Part shown: positions 1 through 8,700 of the stretch, piece by piece
How positions within the stretch are numbered: position 1 is the first letter of the stretch
How the letters are laid out: the number at the start of each line of letters is the position of its first letter
NCBI GenBank assembly: GCA_020402945.1
Contig: JADBYQ010000091.1
Coordinates: forward strand, 1-63,556
Reading direction: 5' to 3'
DNA length: 63,556 nucleotides
Origin: Cytophagales bacterium
GTDB lineage: Bacteria; Bacteroidota; Bacteroidia; Cytophagales; Cyclobacteriaceae
The notes under the pieces: model-generated
What the model saw: only the letters and a program-made list of their open reading frames with translations
Database searches by the model: none
Told to the model about the DNA's origin: nothing
Position numbers and translations under genes: made by a program

Positions 1-1
1 A

Positions 2-100
2 GGAGCACAGAACATGCTCAACTTACGCGTAACGCACATGAATGGCCAATGGGACAAAGTAGTTAAACTCGTACAAACTGAATTTAAAGCCGCAGCTTAA
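2..100 (+). CDS. C-terminal end of an unidentified protein (cut by window edge)
   Basis: An open frame enters from the left edge and ends at TAA 98-100. It gives 32 residues ending in VKLVQTEFKAAA. The frame is uninterrupted, and the next gene begins 74 bases later on the same strand. Too little is present to name a family, and the upstream part lies outside the window. It could also be a chance open frame, since only about 100 bases are visible. Confidence 0.5.
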   Translation, partial: GAQNMLNLRVTHMNGQWDKVVKLVQTEFKAAA

Positions 101-142
101 CCGCGTCAATTTGAAATGCACCCAAATTGACAGACCCGAAAT

Positions 143-168
143 TTGTTGCGTTCTTTTCACTACCTTTG
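143..168 (+). promoter_or_regulatory. Bacteroidota-type promoter, -7 box TACCTTTG
   Basis: TACCTTTG at 161-168 matches the Bacteroidota -7 consensus TAnnTTTG. A TTG lies 15 bases upstream at 143-145, slightly closer than the usual spacing. The box ends only five bases before the ATG at 174, so the transcript would be nearly leaderless if this box is used. Confidence 0.4.
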
Positions 169-173
169 ATGCC

Positions 174-1943
174 ATGAGACTTTTTGCAGTCGCACTCATT
201 TTTTTTGGAGTTGCTGCCTCATACGCGCAAGCTCCTGTGGTGCCCCACAAAATGCATTTTGCAGACATGACCCTCTCCATTCGTGATGAGGCAAGACGAG
301 AAATTCAAGAAGATGTTGATGCACTTGTCCGAAACCCGAAATACTTTGATCAAAAGGTGGAGCGAGCAAAAAGATACTTTCCGATTATCAATAAAATTTT
401 TGCGGAAGAGAATGTGCCGGGAGATTTAAAATACCTGGTTTTGCAAGAGAGTTCGTTGGTGGCCGATGCGGTCTCCGTCTCCAATGCGGTTGGTTTCTGG
501 CAGTTTAAAGATTTTACTGCGATCAGCGTGGGCTTGCGGGTAGACGCGCAGATTGATGAGCGGATGAATATTTTCTCTGCCTCAAGGGGAGCGGCCAGGT
601 ACCTCAAGCAGAACAATCAACAATTCGATAACTGGATACTGGCATTGCAAGCCTACCAAATGGGTGCTGGAGGAGTCAAGCGATCTGTGGGAGACAAGCA
701 CAATGGAAAACGCCATTTTGAAGTTACAGTCGATACCTATTGGTATATCAAAAAATTCATAGCGCATAAAGTAGCTTTTGAAAAAGCCGTTGACGGACCT
801 CCCCAAATAACAGCTGCTGCCATTGAATTAAAATCAAAAAAGTCATTGACCGAATTGGCTAATGAAGTAAAATTGGATGAGTCTGTCCTCCGCGAATACA
901 ATAAGTGGGCACTTACTGGAATGATTCCTGACGATAGAACCTACTTCGTTGTGGTGCCAAATGGAGTCATCGATAATGTGGCAAGCCCTGCGCCTGTATT
1001 AGCCTCAAAAACAGCCTCGAGGGCGAAACCGCTTTCGCCAAAAAAGAATCAGCCGAATCGAGAGGTAAAATTCATTAACGGATTAAGAGCCATAAAAGCA
1101 TTGGATGGGGAAACCCTTGTTGGGTTGACCGACCAAGCCGGGATTACGTTGGCGCGCTTCTTAAAGTTTAACGAAATGCAGATAGATCATTCTGTCGAAG
1201 CCGGAGGATTTTACTTTATGGAGCGAAAGAAGACATCTTCAACCGTGTTGCAGCACAAAGTAAAAATTGGTGAAGATTTATGGTCGATTAGTCAACAATA
1301 CGGAGTTCAGTTAAAAAAGGTCAAGAAGTGGAACCGAGGGTTTGTTGAAGGAAGGCTGCAAGTTGGTTCAACTGTTTGGCTTACTTCAAAAAAGCAAACT
1401 GAGGAGCCACTGCCCAAACTTCCTGATGTGCCAAAGGAACAGATTGCTGCGCTCGAACAGGAATCATTCAATTGGGAGGTAAAGGCTGAAAATCGTCAGG
1501 CACCTCAAGTCAATTCTTCACCTACGATTGTTATTCAGCAAGTTGAAGCGGTTCAAGTGCCTGAGAAGACTTTCAAAGGAGATCGATTGGGCAAGGAGCA
1601 TTTTGTGGCAAAAGGTGAAACGTTGTACTCCCTTTCTAAGACTTACGGAGTGTCGGTTGTCGACATGGCAAAATGGAACAATTTAGCCATTGACAATGGG
1701 CTGACGATTGGACAGAAGATTATCTTGTATTTGCCAGAAAAAGAGGAAAAGTTACATGAAACTTCTGAGGCCGAAGTAAACCCAACCATCGATAACTCGC
1801 TAATTCACTTGGTTTCGCAAAGCGACACTTTGTATGCCATTGCCAGGCAATACGGAGTGACAATCAAGGAGTTAATGGATTGGAACGACAAAAAAGAGTT
1901 AAGTGTGAAAGAAGGCGAAAAAATCAAGGTGCGAAGAAAGTAA
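174..1943 (+). CDS. Secreted lytic transglycosylase with LysM repeats (MltD-like)
   Basis: 589 residues from ATG 174. An open extension to 111 is less likely because the residues from 174 form a clean signal peptide (MRLFAVALIFFGVAASYAQA) and a -7 box sits just upstream. A transglycosylase SLT domain covers about residues 65-190, with the probable catalytic glutamate E92 in LVLQESS and the later AYQMGAGG segment of the family. LysM peptidoglycan-binding modules follow: a degenerate one near 320 and three clearer ones in the last 240 residues (YGVQLKKVKKWN, YGVSVVDMAKWN, YGVTIKELMDWN). Known members cleave the glycan strand of murein, forming 1,6-anhydro ends, in the periplasm. Family is confident; the exact MltD orthology is inferred. 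Confidence 0.9.
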   Translation: MRLFAVALIFFGVAASYAQAPVVPHKMHFADMTLSIRDEARREIQEDVDALVRNPKYFDQKVERAKRYFPIINKIFAEENVPGDLKYLVLQESSLVADAVSVSNAVGFWQFKDFTAISVGLRVDAQIDERMNIFSASRGAARYLKQNNQQFDNWILALQAYQMGAGGVKRSVGDKHNGKRHFEVTVDTYWYIKKFIAHKVAFEKAVDGPPQITAAAIELKSKKSLTELANEVKLDESVLREYNKWALTGMIPDDRTYFVVVPNGVIDNVASPAPVLASKTASRAKPLSPKKNQPNREVKFINGLRAIKALDGETLVGLTDQAGITLARFLKFNEMQIDHSVEAGGFYFMERKKTSSTVLQHKVKIGEDLWSISQQYGVQLKKVKKWNRGFVEGRLQVGSTVWLTSKKQTEEPLPKLPDVPKEQIAALEQESFNWEVKAENRQAPQVNSSPTIVIQQVEAVQVPEKTFKGDRLGKEHFVAKGETLYSLSKTYGVSVVDMAKWNNLAIDNGLTIGQKIILYLPEKEEKLHETSEAEVNPTIDNSLIHLVSQSDTLYAIARQYGVTIKELMDWNDKKELSVKEGEKIKVRRK

Positions 1944-2101
1944 CCCCAGGAACTTGTGGTTATTTGGAAGAATACGTACCTAAATTTGATTCAATGCGAT
2001 TGGTCTTAAACAATACTCCAAAAAAAGAATAATTTTGTGATCCTATCAGGTAAAGTAGGCTTAAAATTTTGGTTGGATGAGTCGTTTAATGAATTAAAGA
2101 A

Positions 2102-2518
2102 ATGGTGATAGATACTGCGAAAGTATTGGAGTTGGTGATGTTGGTTGATGATAATGATACTGACAATTTTATCAGTAAACGGATTATTGAGATAACGAAA
2201 TTTGCCAAACGGGTAGAAGTTAAGAGCTCCGGAAAGGGTGCTTTAGACTATTTGCGTGAATTTCAGAATGATGCGGATAACCTGCCAAGTATTATTTTCC
2301 TGGATATAAACATGCCAATTGTAGACGGCTTTGTTTTCCTCTACGAGTTCGAAAAATTTGGAGAGCTAGTTCGCAATAAATGCAAAGTCATCATCCTTTC
2401 GAGTTCTGACAATAAGCGCGACATCGATAAAATTGTCAACAATGATTTCGTAATTAAATTCATTACCAAGCCCCTCACAGAAGTAGCCTTGGATGAGATC
2501 CGCCTGAGCAATATTTAG
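2102..2518 (+). CDS. Single-domain response regulator (CheY-like receiver)
   Basis: 138 residues consisting of one receiver domain with no output domain. Visible hallmarks are the acidic pair D16-D17 (LVDDND), phospho-acceptor D68 in IIFLDINMP, the Ser cluster S100-S102 (ILSSSD) and K123 in ITKPL. A second in-frame Met at residue 13 is a possible alternative start. No kinase gene lies next to it, so its partner is probably encoded elsewhere. Such proteins in Bacteroidota often act in phosphorelays or by protein-protein contact; the target here is unknown. Confidence 0.88.
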   Translation: MVIDTAKVLELVMLVDDNDTDNFISKRIIEITKFAKRVEVKSSGKGALDYLREFQNDADNLPSIIFLDINMPIVDGFVFLYEFEKFGELVRNKCKVIILSSSDNKRDIDKIVNNDFVIKFITKPLTEVALDEIRLSNI

Positions 2519-2566
2519 AGGTTTATCGTTGGTTTTGTATTTTTACGAAAAACCAAAGTTGAATTT

Positions 2567-3499
2567 ATGCTCAAATCTCGAAGTCACTGTTACTGCGCTA
2601 TTCTATCAATTGCTTTTTTGGTCTGTTTTCAGAATACCGATGCTCAAGTTGTTAAAGTTGACACCTTGACCCATTGGAAAAAGGCATTTAAAGCTGGCCT
2701 CAACCTCAATCAAGCCTCCTTTTCTTCTAATTGGAAAGCCGGGGGAATAAATTCCATTGGGTTCAATGCGTATCTGAATTATAAGGCCAACTATAAAAAC
2801 GGAATAAATTCTTGGGACAATGAAATTGATCTCCTTTATGGTATGGTCAATAATGCAGGGCAGGGTACTCGTAAAACCCTTGATCGTATTTTCTTGGACA
2901 CCCGCTATGGCCGTGCCATCAATCCGAAATGGGATTTTTCAGTTTCTGCCAATTTACAATCTCAATTTGCTGACGGATTTTCCTATGCAAAAGACGCAGT
3001 AGGTGTAGAGCAACGTACATTGATCTCTGGTGCCTTTGCCCCCGCGTACATTACTGCGGCTCTGGGATTTGAATATCATCCTAATACTTTTTTCAAACTG
3101 CGACTTTCACCATTTTCGCCACGGGCTACAATTGTTAATGATGTCAATCGGTTTTATAATCCGATCACAAACCCTACTCCTTATGGTGTGAAAATAGGTA
3201 AAAGTGTTCGTTACCAGTGGCTGGCATTTCAATTATTGGCAGAATTTAATAAAGACATTGCTACCAACATAAACTTGAAGTGGCGTTATATTCTGTTTGC
3301 CGATTACGAAAAACTGGAGCTAGATAGAATTGATCATAGATTGGACTTGAATCTGACGGCAAAGGTGAATAAGTTTATCAATGTCAGTTTCGGTGGAATC
3401 GCGATGTATTTTTATGACCAGGACAAAGAAATTCAGATAAGTCAGGCGCTGTCATTGGGGGTGGCTTATACGTTCCAGAATTTTCAGGACAAGAAATAA
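2567..3499 (+). CDS. DUF3078 family outer-membrane protein
   Basis: 310 residues. A hydrophobic N-terminus (about residues 9-27, ending FQNTDAQ) looks like a signal peptide. The following DTLTHWKKAFKAGLNLNQ and SFSSNWKAGGINS segments are typical of the Bacteroidota DUF3078 family. The rest alternates aromatic and polar residues as in a beta-barrel (for example FGGIAMYFYDQD near the C-terminus). The function of the family is not established. A strong intrinsic terminator follows the stop codon, so the gene ends its own transcript. Confidence 0.85.
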   Translation: MLKSRSHCYCAILSIAFLVCFQNTDAQVVKVDTLTHWKKAFKAGLNLNQASFSSNWKAGGINSIGFNAYLNYKANYKNGINSWDNEIDLLYGMVNNAGQGTRKTLDRIFLDTRYGRAINPKWDFSVSANLQSQFADGFSYAKDAVGVEQRTLISGAFAPAYITAALGFEYHPNTFFKLRLSPFSPRATIVNDVNRFYNPITNPTPYGVKIGKSVRYQWLAFQLLAEFNKDIATNINLKWRYILFADYEKLELDRIDHRLDLNLTAKVNKFINVSFGGIAMYFYDQDKEIQISQALSLGVAYTFQNFQDKK

Positions 3500-3520
3500 T
3501 TCTTTTTAATTTACAAGTAG

Positions 3521-3550
3521 ACCCCGCCTTTAAAGTGGGGTTTCTTTTTT
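3521..3550 (+). terminator. Intrinsic terminator after the DUF3078 gene
   Basis: ACCCCGC, a 9-base loop starting CTTTAAA, and GTGGGGT form a GC-rich stem, followed by TTTCTTTTTT. It lies 20 bases past the stop codon and 10 bases before the next ATG. Confidence 0.85.
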
Positions 3551-3560
3551 ATTTTGCTGT

Positions 3561-4079
3561 ATGGAGAAAATCACCATAAGACGGTCAAATTTTGAAGATA
3601 CTGCCGCCATGCGTGACGTGGCGATACGATCGTATACTGACACGTTTGCAGACTCCAATACACCCGAAAATATGAAGGCTTTTTTTACGGAATCATATAG
3701 CCTGTCGAAACTGCAGGACGAATATTACGAACCACTTTCAGTACTCTATTTAGCTTGCTATGGAGAGAAAGTGGTTGGTTTTTTAAGGCTTCGTGTCAAT
3801 GACGAGGTAAAGAATGAGCTCGGGGAAAACACCATCGAACTTCAACGCCTTTATATTGACACCGCTTATCACCGAAAACAGATTGGTAGACATTTGATGG
3901 AAAAGGCGTTGATCTATGCAAGGGAAAATCGCTACGATTGGATTTGGTTGGGTGTTTGGGAGCGTAACTTCAACGCGCAGCATTTTTATGCTAAGTGGGG
4001 ATTTGAGAAATTTGGCGAGCACGTTTTTCAAATGGGCGATGACCCGCAAATTGATTGGCTTCTGAAAAAGAAATTATAA
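3561..4079 (+). CDS. GNAT family N-acetyltransferase
   Basis: 172 residues covering one GNAT fold. It starts with ITIRRSNFEDTAAMRDVA, continues through ELQRLYIDTAYHRKQIGRHLM (strand beta4 and the acetyl-CoA pyrophosphate loop, here HRKQIGRHL, matching the Q/RxxGxG/A motif) and ends with the FYAKWGFEKFGEHVFQMG motif of spermidine/spermine or PaiA-type acetyltransferases. The family transfers acetyl from acetyl-CoA to an amine; the substrate cannot be read from sequence. The start directly follows the preceding terminator, so it probably has its own weak promoter in the T-rich stretch. Confidence 0.9.
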   Translation: MEKITIRRSNFEDTAAMRDVAIRSYTDTFADSNTPENMKAFFTESYSLSKLQDEYYEPLSVLYLACYGEKVVGFLRLRVNDEVKNELGENTIELQRLYIDTAYHRKQIGRHLMEKALIYARENRYDWIWLGVWERNFNAQHFYAKWGFEKFGEHVFQMGDDPQIDWLLKKKL

Positions 4080-4097
4080 CATTATCGTTAGCAACTT

Positions 4098-5651
4098 ATG
4101 TCAAAAGAGAAATTCGTTACGGCTATTACATCTTCGTACTCATTCCCATCTGCTTCGATTTTCTTGGGTGCTGGGGTGTTTGAAGGTGAAATTGTGAAAG
4201 AAGCTAGAGTAAATCTTTCGTTAAAGATGATGAATCGCCATGGACTTGTCTCAGGTGCTACAGGCTCAGGAAAAACACGCACGCTTCAATTGATGGCCGA
4301 ACAGCTTTCGCTGGCAGGTGTCCCCGTTTTTATGCCCGATATGAAGGGCGATGTTTCGGGAATGGCGAGAGAAGGTACACCCAATGAGAAGATCAAGGAA
4401 CGATTAAAATCAATTGGTCTTGACGGCTACAAACCTACAGGATTTCCAATTGAGCTTTATTCACTTAGTGGAAAAATCGGAGCGCAGATGCGTGCTACGG
4501 TCACTGAATTTGGCCCTGTGATGTTAGGCAAGGTCTTAGAGCTAAATGAGATTCAGAGTGGTGTATTGATGATTCTATTCAAATATGCGGATGATAAAAA
4601 GCTTCCCATTGTTGACTTGAATGACTTGAAAAAGGTTCTTAACTATTTGTCAGAAGGCGCGGGGGCGGCAGAAATCAAAGAAGCCTACGGAAAAATTTCA
4701 TCATCAACGGCTGGCACCATCCTGCGAAAAATTGTGGCGATGGAGCAACAGGGTGTAGCGCGGCTGTTTGGCGAGAAATCTTTTGACATCGAGGACTTAA
4801 TGGAAAAGGTGGATGGGCGAGGCGTCATCAGTTTACTAAACGTATCTGATGTGCAAAGTCAGCCTGAGATTTTTTCTACGTTCATGCTTTCGTTGTTGGC
4901 CGAACTCTATCAAAAACTACCAGAGGCTGGAGATTTAGATAAACCCAAGTTGGTGTTCTTCATTGATGAGGCACATTTGTTGTTCAAGGATGCCCCCAAA
5001 GCATTCATGGACCAGATCGAGCAAGTGATTCGACTCATACGATCCAAAGGAGTAGGTATCTTTTTCTGTTCTCAGTTAGTGCAAGACATTCCTCCTACTG
5101 TGTTGTCACAATTGGGCAATCGTGTGAGCCATGTTATTCGTGCGTTTACACCCAATGATGTTAAGGCGCTGAAGGAAACGGTAAAAACTTTTCCGCAGTC
5201 AGAATTTTACGATTTGGAGAAACAGTTTACTCAATTGGGTACCGGCCAAGCTTTCGTAACGGTTTTAAACGAGAAGGGTATTCCCACGGAAACTGTCACT
5301 GTGCATTTGGCTCCCCCTGCTTCCTTGATGGGACCCTTGGCTGAAAGTGAGTATAAAGAGCAGTTGAATCAGTCCGCGATTTTCAAAAAATACCAGGAGG
5401 TGATTGATCCTCAAAGTGCGTTTGAAATATTGACTGAAAAACTGAAAGCTCAGGAGGAAGAGCAAGTCGAGGCAAAACAGCAAGTAGAAGAACAAAAACC
5501 GGCACGCACGGCAAGGGCTGAAAAGAGTACGTTTGAGCAGGTGATCAATTCACCGATTACCAAGCAAATTGGAAAGGAAATGGTTAGGGGAGTGTTCGGA
5601 ATGCTCTTCGGAACTACCCCTCGAAGAAGCACTGCCAGGCGCAAATGGTAA
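4098..5651 (+). CDS. HerA-like helicase/ATPase, DUF853 (YjgR) family
   Basis: 517 residues. Walker A is GATGSGKT at 53-60 and Walker B is FFIDEAH at about 287-293. FCSQLVQDIPPTVLSQLGNR is characteristic of the DUF853/YjgR group of HerA-FtsK ATPases. The C-terminal third carries a Glu/Gln/Lys-rich linker (about 445-470) and a basic tail ending RRSTARRKW. Family members are predicted DNA-translocating hexameric ATPases with no settled role. It starts 18 bases after the acetyltransferase stop, so the two may be co-transcribed. Confidence 0.9.
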   Translation: MSKEKFVTAITSSYSFPSASIFLGAGVFEGEIVKEARVNLSLKMMNRHGLVSGATGSGKTRTLQLMAEQLSLAGVPVFMPDMKGDVSGMAREGTPNEKIKERLKSIGLDGYKPTGFPIELYSLSGKIGAQMRATVTEFGPVMLGKVLELNEIQSGVLMILFKYADDKKLPIVDLNDLKKVLNYLSEGAGAAEIKEAYGKISSSTAGTILRKIVAMEQQGVARLFGEKSFDIEDLMEKVDGRGVISLLNVSDVQSQPEIFSTFMLSLLAELYQKLPEAGDLDKPKLVFFIDEAHLLFKDAPKAFMDQIEQVIRLIRSKGVGIFFCSQLVQDIPPTVLSQLGNRVSHVIRAFTPNDVKALKETVKTFPQSEFYDLEKQFTQLGTGQAFVTVLNEKGIPTETVTVHLAPPASLMGPLAESEYKEQLNQSAIFKKYQEVIDPQSAFEILTEKLKAQEEEQVEAKQQVEEQKPARTARAEKSTFEQVINSPITKQIGKEMVRGVFGMLFGTTPRRSTARRKW

Positions 5652-5706
5652 GGAATCAATTCGGCATTGTGAGTTAATTGAAAGAGGTCATTTGCAGCTT
5701 TTGGCT

Positions 5707-5714
5707 TATTTTTG
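5707..5714 (+). promoter_or_regulatory. Probable leuS promoter, -7 box TATTTTTG
   Basis: TATTTTTG fits TAnnTTTG exactly and lies 28 bases before the leuS ATG. TTG triplets upstream (5692-5694 and 5678-5680) are 12 and 26 bases away, neither at the ideal distance, so the -33 part is uncertain. Confidence 0.4.
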
Positions 5715-5741
5715 CGGTTCTTAAAAATAAGGACTAAAGAA

Positions 5742-8700
5742 ATGGCCGATTACAGCAAAGAAGAGATCAAAAACATTGAGCAGAAGTGGCGCAATGAATG
5801 GGAAAAACGTGCCCTTTACAAAGTCACCAACGATACCTCAAAGCCAAAGTATTACGTCCTGGACATGTTTCCCTACCCGTCCGGGGCTGGGCTTCACGTA
5901 GGGCACCCGCTTGGCTATATTGCTTCTGATATAGTAGCACGATTTAAGCGAATCAAAGGTTTTAATGTCTTGCACCCGATGGGCTTCGATGCCTTTGGTT
6001 TGCCCGCTGAGCAATATGCACTGGAGCATGGCATTCACCCCGCTATTTCAACACAGGATAATATCAATAATTTTAAAAGGCAGTTAGGGAAAATAGGATT
6101 TTGCTACGACTGGAGTCGTGAGGTGCAAACCTGCGATCCTTCTTATTACAAATGGACGCAATGGATCTTCCTGCAAATCTTCGATAGCTGGTTCAACCGT
6201 AAAAAAGAAAAGGCGGAACGCATTTCCGAACTAATTAAGATTTTTGAAAAGGAAGGAAGCGCACCTCACCCTATTCAAAATTCAAAATTTAGAATTAAGA
6301 GTTTCAGCGCAGCTGAATGGAAAGGATTTGATGAAAAAACGCAACAAGAAATATTGATGCAATACCGTTTGGCATACCTTGCCTATACGGATGTCAATTG
6401 GTGCGAAGCATTAGGCACTGTGCTTGCCAACGATGAGGTCATCAATGGTGTGAGTTACCGCGGAGGTTTTCCTGTCGTGAAAAAGCAAATGCGCCAGTGG
6501 AGTTTGCGCATTACCGAGTATGCCGATCGCTTGTTGAAAGGATTGGATGAAATCGATTTTAGCGAGTCGATGAAAGACATCCAGCGGAATTGGATCGGGA
6601 AGAGTGTTGGAGCAAGTATCAATTTTCACCTCACCCCCGGCCCCTCTCCGGAGGAGAGGGGGGGTGCTTCCGATGAAGTCTATGCGCAAGATTTTGTTTT
6701 TACAACCGATTCAAAAACGTGGGGCGCTCTAAAAGAAAATGCCCGCGAGAATAGGAGAGAACCAACAGAGGCAGAAGATAGATTTTGGCAAGCGGTTCGG
6801 AACAGTAATCTAGGGCAAAAATTTAGGAGGCAGCATGCCATTGCGAAATTTATTGTTGATTTTGTTTGTATTGAGAAAAAATTAGTCGTTGAGCTAGACG
6901 GCTCTATTCATCATTATCAAAAACGCGAAGACGAAGAAAGAACGAAAATTATTGAAACCGAGGGTTTTAGAGTAATCCGGTTTAGCAACGAGCAAGTCTT
7001 GAATTCGCTGTCGGAAGTTTTGGAAAAAATCAAATCGGAGCTCGCCTCCCCCTCTCCTGTGGAGAGGGGGCTGGGGGGTGAGGTTTTCTCCAAAAAGGAC
7101 GCAGGGCAACGGGGTGAGGTCAACCCACGTAAAATCACGGTGTTTACCACCCGCCCCGATACGATTTTTGGTGTTGATTTTATGGTGATTGCGCCAGAGC
7201 ATGAACTGGTTAAACAAATAACGACAAAAGCACAGAGAGAAGACATTGATAAGTACCTAAAGTATGTCGAGAGCCGATCGGAAGTGGATCGAATGGCTGA
7301 AGTGAAGAAAATCACGGGAGCGTTTACAGGTGCATACGCGACCAATCCATTCAACGGAAAGCAAATTCCTATTTGGATCAGTGAATATGTATTGGCCGGT
7401 TATGGAACTGGTGCGATCATGGCCGTACCATGTGGTGACGAGCGTGATCATAAGTTTGCGAAGCACTTTAAGTTGCCTATTACCAATATCATCGGTTCGC
7501 AGTATAGTGGAGAGGAAGCCAATCCAACAAAAGATGCTATTCTCGAAAATTCCGGTTTTTTAAATGGTTTAGTGATGCGTGATGCCATTGATGTGGCCAT
7601 CCAAAAGTTGGAAGAGAAAGGCATTGGCAAACGACAAGTAAACTATAAAATGCGCGATGCAGGTTGGAGTCGCCAACGTTATTGGGGCGAGCCGTTCCCT
7701 GTCGTATTTAAGGACGATATGCCCTATGCCATGAAGGAAAGCGACCTTCCCTTAGAGTTACCGCCTTCTGATAACTTCAAGCCATCGGGCAATGGAGAAG
7801 GGCCATTGGCCAACCTGACGGATTGGATCAACTTTAAGCCAAACGAGAAACGCGACAGCAACACCATGCCAACCCATGCAGGTGCAGCCTGGTATTTTTT
7901 GCGCTACATGGATCCACACAACACAACCGCTTTCGCAGATCCCAAAGCATTGGACTATTGGAACCAAGTGGATGTGTACATTGGTGGAGCAGAGCATGCA
8001 GTCGCACATTTGCTATATGCTCGCCTTTGGACAAAAGTGTTACACGACCTTGGCTACCTTAAATTTGATGAACCGTTTAAGAAGTTGATTAATCAGGGAA
8101 AGATTACAGGGGATTCTAGATTCGTTTATAGGCTTAGGGGTTCTAATAAATTTGTTTCATCTGGGTTGAAAAGTAATCATGAAACTGACGAATTACATGT
8201 TGATATAAGTATCGTACAGGGATTGGAACTTGATTTAGATGCTTTCAGGAAATGGAAGCCTGATTTTGCTAGTGCTGAATTTATACTGGAGGAAAGCAAA
8301 TACATCTGCGGTTCGGCTATCGAAAAAATGTCGAAGTCTTATTTCAACGTAGTTAACCCAGATCAAATCATCGACAGCTATGGTGCCGACACACTCCGCA
8401 TGTACGAAATGTTCTTAGGGCCATTGGAGGCTTCTAAACCATGGAGCACACAGGGTATTGATGGGGTCTTTAAGTTCTTGCGCAAGGTTTGGAATTTAAT
8501 CCATGACCAATCAGGCAATTTAAAAGTCAGTGATACAGAGCCTACGCGTGAGGAATTGAAAGTACTGCATAAAACCATCAAGAAAGTAGAGCAGGATATT
8601 GAGAATTTTTCTTTCAATACTTCGGTGAGTGAGTTCATGATTTGTGTGAATGAATTAGGTTCTTTAAAATGTAATAAGCGGGCCATCGTTGAGCCTTTGG

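Larger units (their letters stand above)
6628..7084 (+). mobile_element. DUF559-encoding palindrome-flanked element inside leuS
   Basis: The element is bounded by inverted repeats: ACCTCACCCCCGG at the left end (6628) and the reverse complement of nearly the same sequence at the right (7061-7084). Between them is an in-frame DUF559 domain, about LeuS residues 330-434. Motifs seen are TEAEDRFWQAVRN, GQKFRRQHAI, IVDFVC, VVELDGSIHH and EGFRVIRFSNEQVLNSL. In the Vsr-like fold of this family the D of VDFVC and the E-x-D of VELDG are the likely metal ligands, and all are present. It has no start or stop of its own and is translated as part of LeuS. That it moved as DNA is inferred from its ends and domain; the mechanism is unknown. 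Confidence 0.8.

Noticed and set aside
23-280. Minus-strand open frame over the first gene end.
   Set aside because: It crosses the partial gene at the left edge and the promoter and signal peptide of the lytic transglycosylase, has no recognisable domain and is a shadow frame.
6700-6722. FVFTTDSKTWG in the insert looks like a duplicated copy of LeuS VFTTRPDTIFG, hinting at target-site duplication.
   Set aside because: Only short identity (VFTT) and the DNA differs at most third positions; it could be chance.
6624-7128. The leuS insertion could be an intein.
   Set aside because: There is no N-terminal Cys/Ser with block A motif and no His-Asn followed by Cys/Ser/Thr at the end; the ends are palindromic DNA and the core fits DUF559 instead.
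7330-7563. Overlapping open frames inside leuS on both strands.
   Set aside because: They lie wholly within conserved LeuS coding sequence, with odd composition and no promoter.
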